Assembly: GCF_000093025.1 (NCBI RefSeq)
Contig: NC_014207.1
Span: 1,612,001-1,676,000, forward strand
Reading direction: 5' to 3'
Length of the DNA: 64,000 bases
DNA from: Methylotenera versatilis 301
GTDB lineage: Bacteria > Pseudomonadota > Gammaproteobacteria > Burkholderiales > Methylophilaceae
A model generated the notes under the pieces. It saw only the letters and a list, made by a program, of their open reading frames with translations. It did no database searches and had not been told where the DNA came from. Shown piece by piece: positions 9,801-18,330 of the stretch; within the stretch, counting starts at the first letter, position 1; the number at the start of each line of letters is the position of its first letter. A program made the position numbers and the translations under genes.

Positions 9801-9923
9801 GGTCCGGGGTCAGAAATTCAGAAACCTTTAGCCATTGTGGTGATTGGTGGCTTAATCACCAGCACTATTTTAACGTTGATTCTGTTACCGATGCTATATC
9901 AGCGTTTTGGAGGTCGCAGGTAA
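6867..9923 (+). CDS. czcA: Heavy-metal RND efflux pump, inner-membrane permease
   Basis: A 1018-residue proton-driven RND permease of the CusA/CzcA heavy-metal family, close to the family's usual length. Start ATG 6867 gives the standard MNKLIEISLKNPLLIF opening; an in-frame ATG at 6840 overlaps czcB and is rejected. The sequence has TM1, the first periplasmic loop with 'ARNQVAERINAVRGDLPSDA', TM2-6 (about 335-500), TM7, the second large loop and TM8-12. The TM4 signature reads AIGMLVDAAVVVVEN, lacking the first acidic residue of the CzcA-type DFG...DGAV...EN motif and resembling the CusA-type or related branches. Zn/Co/Cd specificity therefore should not be assumed. It is last in the operon, and a long convergent hairpin follows. 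Confidence 0.9.
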   Translation: MNKLIEISLKNPLLIFIFTACILFGGLYAAKELPIDAFPDVSSTQVKIIMKSPGLTPEEVEARITAPLEIEMLGLPNQTMLRSVAKYGLTDITIDFADGTDIYWARNQVAERINAVRGDLPSDATGGIAPMTTPLGEMLMFTVEGGGLSLTENRSLLDWVIRPQLRSLEGVADVNSLGGKVKTFEIVPDLNAMQARGITLDSLQIALERNNRNDGAGRLSQGEEAIIVRSEGRINALNDILNTVVKADTNVVVRVKDIASVNISNLTRNGAVSHNGQGEVVEGLVLGLRGANAQKLVEGVKAKLAEIEPTLPKGVKLNIFYNRGNLVDKAIHGVSKAMLEAIVLVLILLMLFLGNIRAAVTVALVLPLSALVTFMLMRYFGVSANLMSLGGLTIAIGMLVDAAVVVVENIESKLAHYDGKSNKIALILQAVKEVSTPVISGIVIIIVVFLPLLTLQGLEGKLFAPVALTIVFALAASLLLSLTVIPVFAAMLITKKHHAEPWLVRQALRVYTPILKMALNKSKLVMLIAITFLVLTMVVYTQIGKTFMPTMDEGDIIMGSEKLPSITLNQSVAMDNAIQKAILKDVPEVAQVVSRVGSDELGLDPMGLNQTDNFVILKPRDQWRTQNKDDIIDSLRQVMTNFAGIDYSFTQPIDMRVNEMILGVRGDLAIKLYGTDLKVLGEKAEKIKSILEGIQGAQDVYTPQNSGVQYLSVNIDREKAGRLGFDVTRIQDALRVQVEGLQLGIVQEAERRIPLVIKGAESLRLSPADFANIRITSSEGVSVPLATLATLDRIEGPVKIDRERASRMVVVTSNVKGRDLVSFVEEAKQKITNQVKLDSGYRIQFGGQFENQQRAAQRLSIVIPIAILMIFILLFSTFHSIRQTVLILANIPFAMIGGVFALWVSGEYLSVPASVGFIALLGIAVLNGVVMMTYFNQLEDEGLQLIDVVMEGAKRRLRPVLMTASIAAFGLVPLLFATGPGSEIQKPLAIVVIGGLITSTILTLILLPMLYQRFGGRR

Positions 9924-9959
9924 TTTAAATTTAAGTAGACTTTTGATTGAGATGGGAGC

Positions 9960-10025
9960 GATTAACTGTTAGAAAACTCACTTTAAAAACATACGCAAGT
10001 TTTTTTGAATTTTCAGCAGTTAATC
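9960..10025. terminator. Bidirectional hairpin between convergent czcA and GGDEF/EAL genes
   Basis: Nested inverted repeats: GATTAACTG (9960-9968) pairs with CAGTTAATC (10017-10025), GAAAA (9972-9976) with TTTTC (10010-10014), and AAAAAC (9985-9990) with GTTTTT (9999-10004) around an eight-base loop. The A- and T-runs are suitably placed for termination from both sides. The position between convergent genes supports a shared terminator. Confidence 0.5.
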
Positions 10026-10058
10026 TCCAACTTCACTTGTTTTTATTGACTGGTATTT

Positions 10059-12956
10059 TCACATCAGCTTTACCTGATCTACAAATTGCTCAATCGGCAT
10101 AGGTTGTCCGAATAAAAATCCTTGGAAGCAGGTGCAACCACTATTGATCAACACGTTTCGTTGTTCAATGGTCTCAACACCTTCAGCTATTACCTCAAGG
10201 TTTAATGTTTGTGCCATCACGATAGTGGTACGCACAATCGCTTGATCACTATTGTCCACGGCAATGTCGTGCACAAATGATTTATCGATTTTCAATTGAG
10301 TGAGTGGTAATTGCTTTAGATATTGTAGAGACGAGTAGCCTGTTCCAAAATCATCCAGTGAAAACTGGATGCCAATTTCTTTCAGAATATTCATCGTTCT
10401 AATCGTGTCTTCGATATTATCTAACAACATACTTTCGGTTAACTCTAACTTAAGCATCGCTGGGTTGATCGCATGATTTTTTATGGCCGTTTTAACCTGC
10501 TTGATAAAGTCGGCTTGATGAAACTGCTTAGCGCTTACATTGATCGAAAGTTTGAGATTGCGTGTGCTAGCCTCTAACTCCCAAGCTTTAAGCTGAGCAC
10601 AAGCCATGTCTAAGACCCATTTCCCGATAGTAAAAATCAAACCATTATCTTCTGCCAAAGGGATAAACGTGGGTGGAAATATCGTTCCATGTTCGGGATG
10701 AATCCAACGAATCAACACTTCAGCCCCCAAAGGCCGGCCCGCAATGTCGACTTGCACTTGAAAGTACAATTGAAATTGTTGCCGTTCAATCGCCACGCGT
10801 AATTCACGATCTAAATTGACAAGGTGATTAATGGCATCCTGCATCTTGGGGTCAAAAAACCGTATGGCATTACGCCCCGCTTTTTTTGCTTGATACATCG
10901 CTATATCAGCTTGTTTTAAGAGCTCTTCTATACCCGACTGATGATCATTAAAAAGTGTAACGCCTATGCTTGGTGAACTGAGACATTCATATTTAGATAG
11001 CGTATACGATTCATTCAGTATGCTTAAATACTTGTCACATATCACTTTTGCATGCTCAGCGGCCTCCATGGGCTTATCGCTGAGGTTTTCTAAAATAACC
11101 ACAAATTCATCACCCCCTATGCGGGCAATCGTGTCATCTTCACGAGAGGTTGCAGATAAACGTTTAGCGACTTGTTGCAACAGCAAATCACCAACATCAT
11201 GACCAAGCGTGTCGTTAAGTGTCTTAAAGTTATCTAAATCAAGAAACAAAACTGCGCCATACATTTTACTGCGAGCACTGGCTGCCAATGCATGCTTTAG
11301 CCTATCAATCAGCAGTCGTCTGTTTGGTAGACCTGTAAGCGAATCATAAAATGCAAGATTTCTGATTTCTTCTTCAGCAGCTTTACGCTGTGTAATATCA
11401 ATGCCTGAGCCAACATAATGACTCACGACCCCATCCTTTCCACTGACCGCAGAAATAGTGAGCCATTTGGGATAAACCTCACCATTCTTACGACGAGCCC
11501 AAATTTCCCCTTGCCATGCGCCTGTTTTATGAATGGAATCCCACATTTCTAAATAGAAATCTGCAGGATGTAAGTTTGATTTGAACATATAAGCATTTTT
11601 ACCAATCACTTCATCAGCTGGGTAGCCAGTAGATTGAGTAAATGCCGGATTAACCCGCAATATGATGCAATTAGCATCAGTGATCAGCAAGCTTTCTTGT
11701 GATTGAAATGCCGTTGCTGCTATTGTGAGCTCGGACTCTGCTCTATCACGTTCAATAGCAATACTAGCCAAATCTGCATATTGTTCAATAATGGCAATGT
11801 CTGAGTCTTTAGGACTGAGCGACTCATTGAAATAAACAGAAAATACGCCTTGAACTTTACCCGTCGAAGTTATTACGGGGTATGTCCAACATGCAGTTAC
11901 CCCTACTTTACTTGCAAGGGCTTTATAGCTGGCATCATAAGGGTGCGCTTGAATATTCTCAATAATGACAGGCTTACCAGTAGCTACAGCTGTTGCGCAT
12001 GGAGTCAGGCCATTGCTGAGTTTCAGCTCTTTTATATAATCAATATAAAAATCAGGTAAATCGAGAGAGATGCTCCGACAGAACTGAGTGCTATCATTAT
12101 TAAGTAACCAGAAACAACAAATTGCACCTTTATTAGAATACTCTGTATTTTCAGAAAATCCGCTAGTTACAATGGCTTCAAGCACCTCACCTAATGGCTT
12201 GTGATTAGCCAACATCCGCATGATATTACTTTGTGATTCCTCGCGCATTTCAGCCAGTTGCATCTGCTGCAGCATTTCATTAAAGCCGGTTGCTAACTCC
12301 CCTACTTCATCGCTAGAAATATGGTCCATACGTCCTGAATAGTCTATATTGTTGGAAATATGACGCATCATATAATTCATATTAAGAATGGGCTGTGTAA
12401 TTGAACGTATAAGTGGGCGGAGCATAAGCGTTGCAAAGATCAGCGCCACAACAACCGCAAGCAAAGCGATGCCCCCATACAAAAATATATGTTGATACAG
12501 CAGATTAAAATTGGCCTCAAGTACAAGCTGCCCAACAGAACTACCTTTAAATTTAATGTCTTCCGACAAGGTCATCTTAGTCCATGTATATTTAGTGCCA
12601 TACCAAGTTGGCCTTTCTAGCGCCCCTGATTGCTGAAGATTTTGTTTACTATATTCTGCAAAGGGAGTGCCATCGCGCAGAAAGATTTGCGCCCTATCTA
12701 GGCTTGGTGAGGTATGCAATGCGGAGAGCACTTCATTTGTAGCAACCGGGTCACTAAATGCTAAAGCAGCCGCGCTATTATCTGCAATGATGTTTGATTG
12801 AACCGACAAATCAACAGACTGATTTTTCCTAAAGAAATAAAACTCATAAGACATCATCACGATAAGCATAACAAGCATCGCGGATACGATTGAAACCACA
12901 CTTATCGTAGTTAATTTGGTTTTAATTGATAAAAAATGCTTTTGTCTATTAATCAT
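10059..12956 (-). CDS. Membrane GGDEF/EAL protein with HAMP, GAF and PAS domains
   Basis: A 965-residue c-di-GMP enzyme. In order: TM helix (about 14-38), a periplasmic CHASE8/YfiN-like sensor (about 45-150), a second TM helix (about 155-180), HAMP (to about 240), GAF (about 250-405), PAS (about 415-530), GGDEF (about 535-700) and EAL (about 710-960). The cyclase motif RIGGDEFVVIL is intact. The phosphodiesterase domain begins with the EVL variant and keeps NVSAKQF, LTES, DDFGTGYSSL, LKIDKSF and AEGVET, so both activities are possible. It begins six bases after the YfiR-like gene and is last in an operon of receptor, YfiR and cyclase. By analogy with the YfiBNR system, YfiR probably binds the periplasmic domain and controls output; this is inference. 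Confidence 0.9.
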   Translation of the reverse strand: MINRQKHFLSIKTKLTTISVVSIVSAMLVMLIVMMSYEFYFFRKNQSVDLSVQSNIIADNSAAALAFSDPVATNEVLSALHTSPSLDRAQIFLRDGTPFAEYSKQNLQQSGALERPTWYGTKYTWTKMTLSEDIKFKGSSVGQLVLEANFNLLYQHIFLYGGIALLAVVVALIFATLMLRPLIRSITQPILNMNYMMRHISNNIDYSGRMDHISSDEVGELATGFNEMLQQMQLAEMREESQSNIMRMLANHKPLGEVLEAIVTSGFSENTEYSNKGAICCFWLLNNDSTQFCRSISLDLPDFYIDYIKELKLSNGLTPCATAVATGKPVIIENIQAHPYDASYKALASKVGVTACWTYPVITSTGKVQGVFSVYFNESLSPKDSDIAIIEQYADLASIAIERDRAESELTIAATAFQSQESLLITDANCIILRVNPAFTQSTGYPADEVIGKNAYMFKSNLHPADFYLEMWDSIHKTGAWQGEIWARRKNGEVYPKWLTISAVSGKDGVVSHYVGSGIDITQRKAAEEEIRNLAFYDSLTGLPNRRLLIDRLKHALAASARSKMYGAVLFLDLDNFKTLNDTLGHDVGDLLLQQVAKRLSATSREDDTIARIGGDEFVVILENLSDKPMEAAEHAKVICDKYLSILNESYTLSKYECLSSPSIGVTLFNDHQSGIEELLKQADIAMYQAKKAGRNAIRFFDPKMQDAINHLVNLDRELRVAIERQQFQLYFQVQVDIAGRPLGAEVLIRWIHPEHGTIFPPTFIPLAEDNGLIFTIGKWVLDMACAQLKAWELEASTRNLKLSINVSAKQFHQADFIKQVKTAIKNHAINPAMLKLELTESMLLDNIEDTIRTMNILKEIGIQFSLDDFGTGYSSLQYLKQLPLTQLKIDKSFVHDIAVDNSDQAIVRTTIVMAQTLNLEVIAEGVETIEQRNVLINSGCTCFQGFLFGQPMPIEQFVDQVKLM

Positions 12957-12962
12957 ATCAAT

Positions 12963-13481
12963 CTATTTTGCTAGCCTAACTAGCCTAGAACTTAAGGTTA
13001 AATGAGCATGCTTCGCAGACTCAACATTGACGTTAAAAACCAATCGCCGATTCTCTGGAAACATATTAATCATGACACCTGACTTAACCAAATCAAAGTT
13101 ATCGCTCACAGTCAGCACAGGCGACTCGCCAAGTTTGTTAAGGATATTTTGAATATCAATTGAATCAGTTTCGCCTAGATAAAGCACTTCACAGGCCTCT
13201 ATATTAGAATAATTCAACAGATGAATTACTCTGATATGCCGTTTATTTGCTTCAGTACCGTCGAAGTCATTAATCGCCTCATCCATGCCGCCTTTTCCAA
13301 TGACACAAAGGCGTAAGGAGTCATTCACAGTTTTAGGCCATTCAGTTAATAGAATAAAGTTATAAAGGAAAGCGGCTTTTAATTTGTATTCTGGCGCAGG
13401 ATCAGCGCGGCAGCTTTGTACCCAAGGCAAACCAAACAGGATTGCAATAAAACATTTATAGATTGAAGGCTTTATTTTCAT
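12963..13481 (-). CDS. YfiR family periplasmic regulator (DUF4154)
   Basis: A 172-residue exported protein of the YfiR/DUF4154 family. The N-terminus is a signal peptide ending near QSCRADPAPE. The family core follows: 'YKLKAAFLYNFILLTEWPKT' near residues 31-50, then LRLCVIGKG and a C-terminal 'VMINMFPENRRLVFNVNVES' block. In Pseudomonas YfiR is a periplasmic repressor of the diguanylate cyclase YfiN. Here the start overlaps the stop of the TonB-dependent receptor as ATGA (13478-13481), and a GGDEF/EAL protein with a periplasmic sensor follows six bases downstream. That supports the same role, coupling a signal at the outer membrane to c-di-GMP. YfiR disulphide cysteines are partly represented by C108 or nearby, but I did not align them. 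Confidence 0.85.
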   Translation of the reverse strand: MKIKPSIYKCFIAILFGLPWVQSCRADPAPEYKLKAAFLYNFILLTEWPKTVNDSLRLCVIGKGGMDEAINDFDGTEANKRHIRVIHLLNYSNIEACEVLYLGETDSIDIQNILNKLGESPVLTVSDNFDLVKSGVMINMFPENRRLVFNVNVESAKHAHLTLSSRLVRLAK

Positions 13482-15436
13482 TTGAAGGCGTAATCAACTT
13501 GTAGCCAAAAATTACGGCCATCCATCCGCAGCGTATCCTGCACTAAACCAGCAGGAGCCACTGAAAAATATTGACGATCGAAAAGATTTTTAATACTAAA
13601 AGATGCACTAACGCCATTGATTGGATGCTCGGAGCTGAACGTTAGATTCGCTACGGTGTAGCCTGGCACCAACATCCTTTTTTCAGTGTAGCGCGAGCTG
13701 GTAGTTTGCACTTCAACACCAGTACGGACAGAATTTTGCAACAAGGGAAAAGTTAAATTTATTTTCCCAAGATTTTCTGGAGAGTTCACCATGCGCAATC
13801 CGTCTGAATCTGTCGAAAATTGCTTTGCATAGCTACCATGCAATCGCACGCCATTATCCCAAAGTCTATGCAGCTCAAGTTCTAAGCCATTAGCATGTCC
13901 ACCACCTGAGTTAACATTCTGATTCAGCAAAGAAGGTGAAGGTAAAGGTATACTCGTAATAATGTCGCTTGTTTGATAATGGTAAAGTGATGCAATTGCC
14001 CGCATGTTTCTAGAAAACTGCTGTTGAACAGTTAACTCAGTTGATGTGACGAACTCAGGGCCTAGTGCTGGATTGATTGCTTGTGTGTCATCATGATAGA
14101 ACTGTTCGTATGCAGAGGGTCGTCGGAATGCAGAGCTATATGACAATTTAACGGTCGTGGGATTAAATGGCGTGTAGATTAAAGCAGCGCGAGGACTAAT
14201 GTTTGTGCCTATACCTGAGGTGTTTTCAACTCTACCACCAAGGTTAACCTTTAAGTTGTTAGTCACGCTCATTTCATCTTGAGCATAAAAACTTACTGTT
14301 TCTCTGCTGTAGTCTGACGAGCCGAAGTGGTTTTGAAAACTTATTTCAAAGTCATTACGATACTCCGCACCAAACACTAATTTGTGATCATCAAACCAGT
14401 CGCCAACAAACTTTACATCTCCACCAACCCATTGACCGCGGTTATGTTCATGTATAAAACCTAGTGTTGGGTCAGTTAATGCAGTTCGATCCAGATAGTA
14501 GCCGTAATACACATGGCTAGAAGCCTTTACGTGAGAGCCGATATTGTTATCTGATTTTAAGCTAACGAATCCATTGGTGTCCCAATCCCATGTCAATGCG
14601 TTAAAAACCGTACCATAAGCCCCTGTTGGATTAGCATGTCTTCGTGAAACATACCCTCCTTCAATGCTTACGCCTTCAAACTGTAATTTACCGAAAAGAC
14701 GCGGGCTACGCTCAAAATCAAGGTTATTGGCTATACCGTAATTAGTTGATGGGTTATTGAACTCAGGATAGTAGTAGTCTTGTCCGTCACTATGTAGTGC
14801 AGAAGCTGACAGCAGAATATCTGCACCATTATCAAATCGTTTACCGTAGGTCACTCGGCCTTTTTTTCCGCCAAAACTAGCGAGCTCACCTGACACCTGA
14901 GTACCGTTAAAATCACGACCTTTTTTTGTAATGATATTAATGATGCCAAAGAAAGCATTATTCCCGTAGATGGCTGAACCAGAGCCTGGGACGTACTCTA
15001 CTCGCTCGATGAGCTCAGTATCTAGTAAGCCATCATTGCCAATATAAGCTTCATCGTAAATATTATCATTGGTGGCATAGCCATCAATCATCAACAATAT
15101 ACGACCAACATAATCGCCAGAACGACCGAAGCCTCGTCCGCCAAGGTAATAGATACTGCCGTCATACGGCGTATAGAGTCCACGCATGCTATTGACTATT
15201 TCAGCCACACTACGATATCCATAAGCACGAATATCATCAGCGGTGACGATTGAAATAGCAGTATTTGCATCGCTAATTTGATTAGCAATTTTAGCTGCCG
15301 AAACATACTCCACATCAAGTAGCTGTTCTAACTCCATATGAGTTAAATCTGCTTGATTATCAGTACTTTTTTCTGCGCCAACTGCCTGACCTGCTACAAA
15401 GAGCAGTATTGTTGTTAACAAAACTATATAGCGCAT
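13478..15436 (-). CDS. TonB-dependent outer membrane receptor
   Basis: A 652-residue TonB-dependent receptor. It has a signal peptide (MRYIVLLTTILLFVAGQAVG), a plug domain (about 45-165) with 'EIVNSMRGLYTPYDGSIYYL' and RVEYVPGSGSAIYGNNAFFG blocks, and a 22-strand-type barrel ending in aromatic LQVDYAFK. A short TonB-box-like region precedes the plug. Substrate is not evident. The receptor lies in an operon with YfiR and GGDEF/EAL genes, an arrangement in which the receptor may act in signalling rather than, or as well as, uptake. The ribosome site AAGGGAAG lies about eight bases before ATG 15436. No obvious Fur box was seen upstream, although the 317-base leader leaves room for control sites. 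Confidence 0.9.
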   Translation of the reverse strand: MRYIVLLTTILLFVAGQAVGAEKSTDNQADLTHMELEQLLDVEYVSAAKIANQISDANTAISIVTADDIRAYGYRSVAEIVNSMRGLYTPYDGSIYYLGGRGFGRSGDYVGRILLMIDGYATNDNIYDEAYIGNDGLLDTELIERVEYVPGSGSAIYGNNAFFGIINIITKKGRDFNGTQVSGELASFGGKKGRVTYGKRFDNGADILLSASALHSDGQDYYYPEFNNPSTNYGIANNLDFERSPRLFGKLQFEGVSIEGGYVSRRHANPTGAYGTVFNALTWDWDTNGFVSLKSDNNIGSHVKASSHVYYGYYLDRTALTDPTLGFIHEHNRGQWVGGDVKFVGDWFDDHKLVFGAEYRNDFEISFQNHFGSSDYSRETVSFYAQDEMSVTNNLKVNLGGRVENTSGIGTNISPRAALIYTPFNPTTVKLSYSSAFRRPSAYEQFYHDDTQAINPALGPEFVTSTELTVQQQFSRNMRAIASLYHYQTSDIITSIPLPSPSLLNQNVNSGGGHANGLELELHRLWDNGVRLHGSYAKQFSTDSDGLRMVNSPENLGKINLTFPLLQNSVRTGVEVQTTSSRYTEKRMLVPGYTVANLTFSSEHPINGVSASFSIKNLFDRQYFSVAPAGLVQDTLRMDGRNFWLQVDYAFK

Positions 15437-15753
15437 TAATACTTCCCTTAAACCGTGACTACATGCCTATAAGTTTATATTTGTAGCAAAGATGTTGAAA
15501 CAAACTCGTCCTTGGACTTCATTATATCTAACAATAATCTTGGTTGGATATTTTATCTACCTTGAAGTGTGTTTGATTTTTCATATTCTAATCTGCATGA
15601 ATAGCTACAACTTTGCAAAGACAATTCTATACATATGTAACAAAATGTAAATACAATTTATGTTTAGCAGCACGATATCCAATCACTTAAAGCAAAGGTA
15701 TTGCTGTAAAACTAATCATAGATTAAATAACGTCAAAAACTCTCTCACCTTTA
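15437..15753. other. AT-rich divergent intergenic region
   Basis: The 317 bases between the receptor operon (minus) and the conserved unknown gene (plus) hold no convincing open frame, RNA gene or strong inverted repeat. They must carry divergent promoters. I could not assign a specific -35/-10 pair or regulator site with confidence. Confidence 0.5.
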
Positions 15754-15798
15754 ATGCCGTATACTAAGTTAACTAAAATTATGTGTATGGAAAACAAC

Positions 15799-16398
15799 AT
15801 GAATGAGCGCGTTCAACAGTTACTAACTCAAATGAATTTACTAGAAGACGAGCTGCGCACAGCCTTAAGCGAACAGCAGTCAACGATGTTTTTTCAAATC
15901 AAAGGGAAGCGCGTTGAGTTTGAACAATCCATCAAAGCTACACACCGTAAACTCAAACGAAATTTCTTTCGCTGGTTGGTCACAGACCGCCCACAAAACC
16001 TGATTACTGGGCCTATCATTTATTCGATGATTGTTCCGCTGCTCGTCACCGATCTTTTTGTCAGCTTTTACCAAATCACTTGCTTTCCGATTTACGGTAT
16101 TAAAAAAGTGAAACGTGGTGACTATATTATTTTTGATCGCCAACATTTAAGTTATTTGAACTTCATTGAAAAATTTCATTGTACTTACTGCGCTTACGGT
16201 ACTGGTATGGTGGCTTATATCAGCGAGATTATCGCCAGAACCGAGCAATATTTTTGCCCGATTAAACATGCAAGAAAAGTGTTAAGCACCCATGCGCGAT
16301 ATTCACACTTTTTAGACTTTGGTGAAGCCGAGAATTATGAAGCTAAATTAGAGGAATATAGACGCGCATTATCGCCAGATAGAATCGATAAAAAGTAG
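15799..16398 (+). CDS. Conserved protein of unknown function with CxxC motif
   Basis: I recognise no named domain. From ATG 15799 the product is 199 residues; in-frame starts at 15787 and 15754 are alternatives, and a GGA about ten bases before 15799 is the best ribosome site. The first 60 residues are charged and probably helical. A hydrophobic segment follows (ITGPIIYSMIVPLLVTDLFV, about 72-91) and could be a membrane hairpin. Then come a HCTYCAYG motif near 131-138 and a third cysteine in EQYFCPIKHA near 155-164, an arrangement that could bind metal or be redox active. The coding quality (charge pattern, conserved-looking core) supports a real gene. It stands alone between the receptor operon and ycaO, in the same direction as ycaO. 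Confidence 0.7.
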   Translation: MNERVQQLLTQMNLLEDELRTALSEQQSTMFFQIKGKRVEFEQSIKATHRKLKRNFFRWLVTDRPQNLITGPIIYSMIVPLLVTDLFVSFYQITCFPIYGIKKVKRGDYIIFDRQHLSYLNFIEKFHCTYCAYGTGMVAYISEIIARTEQYFCPIKHARKVLSTHARYSHFLDFGEAENYEAKLEEYRRALSPDRIDKK

Positions 16399-16472
16399 TC
16401 AATTTACCGCGTTATTTTCGCTGTTTTAGCTCCGCATGATATTCTGTAGGCTTTTAGCTAAGAGCCTTCAAC

Positions 16473-18236
16473 ATGACTGTCAACTCAACCACCACAGAAA
16501 CCTTTATCCCTAGCAAGGATGCCTCACTAGAATCATCTATACGCACGTTACAAGGCAAGCTAGAAGCGCTGGGCATTCATGTGGAAGAGAAGTCATGGTT
16601 AAATGAGATTGAAGGCATTTGGTCTGTGCATGTGATTGACCGAGACTGCACTCGTCTTTTTACTAACGGCAAGGGCGCATCTCAATTAGCGGCTCGTGCA
16701 AGTGCGTTGGGCGAATATTTTGAACGCCTAAGTACTAACTACTTTTGGACGCATTTTTACTTAGGCGAAACCATCGCCAATAAAGAATTTGTACATTATC
16801 CAAATGAGCAATGGTTTCCCTTAAATAAAGGTAAATCTGCTGATAAATGGCCTGCTGGCTTGCTCACACCCGAGCTACAAAAATTCTATAACCCTGAAGG
16901 CACAGCGGTTGCCAGTCAATTAATTGATTTGAACTCAGGCAATAAAGAGCGCGGCATTTGCGCGATTCCATACACGCGTTTGCGTGACGATAAAATCGTT
17001 TATTTCCCAGTCAACCTGATTGGCAACTTGTATGTAAGTAACGGTATGAGTGCTGGCAATACACTGATGGAAGCGCGCACACAAGCGCTTGCAGAGATTT
17101 TTGAACGCGATATTAAATATAAAATCATACGCGAAGGCATTTGCTTACCTGATGTGCCAGAAGCTGTGATTAATCGCTTTCCACGCATTGCTGCGGGCAT
17201 TAAAGGTTTACGTGATGCAGGTTACGGTATATTAGTTAAAGATGCTTCCTTGGGCGGTCAGTACCCAGTAATGAACGTCACATTGCTGCACCCTGAAGAT
17301 CAAGGTTGTTTTGCCAGCTTCGGGGCACATCCGCGCTTTGAAGTGGCGCTAGAACGTGCATTGACTGAGTTACTTCAAGGTCGTGCGCTCGGCAGCTTAA
17401 AAGGCTTTGTCGCGCCAGGCTTTGACATGGAAGAGATTGCCGATTCGCAAAACTTAGAAATCCATTTTGTGGATTCTAGCGGTGTGATTAGCTGGGATTT
17501 CTTACGCAGCACGCCAGATTATGAATTTGTCGATTGGAACTTCGGCACGACAACAGAAGAAGATTACAACTGGTGCGTCAACACTATCCACAATAGTGGA
17601 CATGATATGTATATTGCCGACTTTATGCACTTAGGCGTCTACGCTTGCCGTATCTTTGTGCCAGGCATGAGTGAAATCTATCCTGTAGAAGAATTGGAAT
17701 GGGAAAACAATACGGTTGGCAATTTAGTGCGCCCTTTTGCTTTGCGACTACAAGATTTACAACAAGAAGAGTCAGCCGAGCTACTTGAAACTTTACTGGA
17801 TTTAGATTTAGCCGATGAATTACCAGTCACCACCTTGATAGGTCTATGCGCCGACGCTGGTACCACTTGGGTAGACTTGCGTGCAGGTGAGCTTAAAACG
17901 CTCGCAGCCTTAGCCGCAGGTGACATAGACAATATCTTAGATGGCTGCGCTTGGATTGCTCAATTTAACGAGCTTCCTCCAGCACGCGCCAAAGTTTATC
18001 GCTGCATTGCCAACTTAGTGCAGATTGAGGAAGAGCTTGAGAATGGCGATCCCGCCTTATTTGCCGCTAATCTGGCGCTTATGTATGGCAAAGACACCTT
18101 GGCTCAAGCCCAGCGCCTAGTGAATCAAGAGGAACAATATTTTGGTTTAGAGAATTTAGGGCCGAATATGGAAGCCAGCAAAATGCACCAACAGTTATTA
18201 GCTGCATATCGCAAAGTATGGAAACAACTTAATTAA
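16473..18236 (+). CDS. ycaO: YcaO-domain protein, S12 methylthiotransferase accessory factor
   Basis: At 587 residues this matches E. coli YcaO in length and sequence style, including 'WSVHVIDRDCTRLFTNGKGA' and 'QLAARASALGEYFERLSTNY' near residues 50-90. YcaO proteins use an ATP-grasp-like fold to activate backbone amides. The E. coli member assists RimO in beta-methylthiolation of ribosomal protein S12, and the C-terminal half here has the extra tetratricopeptide-like region typical of that branch rather than a natural-product cyclodehydratase. No precursor peptide, dehydrogenase or exporter gene is adjacent, which argues against an azoline biosynthesis cluster. The ECF sigma gene starts 94 bases downstream with its own promoter. 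Confidence 0.88.
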   Translation: MTVNSTTTETFIPSKDASLESSIRTLQGKLEALGIHVEEKSWLNEIEGIWSVHVIDRDCTRLFTNGKGASQLAARASALGEYFERLSTNYFWTHFYLGETIANKEFVHYPNEQWFPLNKGKSADKWPAGLLTPELQKFYNPEGTAVASQLIDLNSGNKERGICAIPYTRLRDDKIVYFPVNLIGNLYVSNGMSAGNTLMEARTQALAEIFERDIKYKIIREGICLPDVPEAVINRFPRIAAGIKGLRDAGYGILVKDASLGGQYPVMNVTLLHPEDQGCFASFGAHPRFEVALERALTELLQGRALGSLKGFVAPGFDMEEIADSQNLEIHFVDSSGVISWDFLRSTPDYEFVDWNFGTTTEEDYNWCVNTIHNSGHDMYIADFMHLGVYACRIFVPGMSEIYPVEELEWENNTVGNLVRPFALRLQDLQQEESAELLETLLDLDLADELPVTTLIGLCADAGTTWVDLRAGELKTLAALAAGDIDNILDGCAWIAQFNELPPARAKVYRCIANLVQIEEELENGDPALFAANLALMYGKDTLAQAQRLVNQEEQYFGLENLGPNMEASKMHQQLLAAYRKVWKQLN

Positions 18237-18251
18237 ACTTTAAGATGTTTT

Positions 18252-18273
18252 TGCAATCTCGCTATAGATTGCA
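18252..18273. repeat. Perfect inverted repeat overlapping the sigma-gene promoter
   Basis: TGCAATCT (18252-18259) and AGATTGCA (18266-18273) form a perfect eight-pair dyad with a six-base spacer. Its right arm runs into the TGCATCC -35-like element at 18270-18276. It could be an operator for a dimeric regulator or a hairpin at the end of ycaO; no T-run follows, which favours an operator. Confidence 0.45.
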
Positions 18274-18298
18274 TCCAAAAGCACATATGTTGCGTAAT
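18270..18298 (+). promoter_or_regulatory. Candidate ECF-sigma promoter upstream of the sigma gene
   Basis: TGCATCC at 18270-18276, sixteen bases, then CGTAAT at 18293-18298. The same bipartite motif with identical spacing occurs at 20689-20717 before the lipid operon. The layout suits ECF promoters (a CC-containing -35 and a CGT -10). Initiation near 18305 would leave a leader of about 26 bases before ATG 18331 and imply autoregulation. Confidence 0.6.
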
Positions 18299-18330
18299 GC
18301 TTCATATGATAGTTAATTTGATTAAATACC

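Noticed and set aside
16473-18236. YcaO as part of an azoline peptide cluster
   Set aside because: No precursor peptide, dehydrogenase, protease or exporter lies nearby, and length and sequence match E. coli YcaO.
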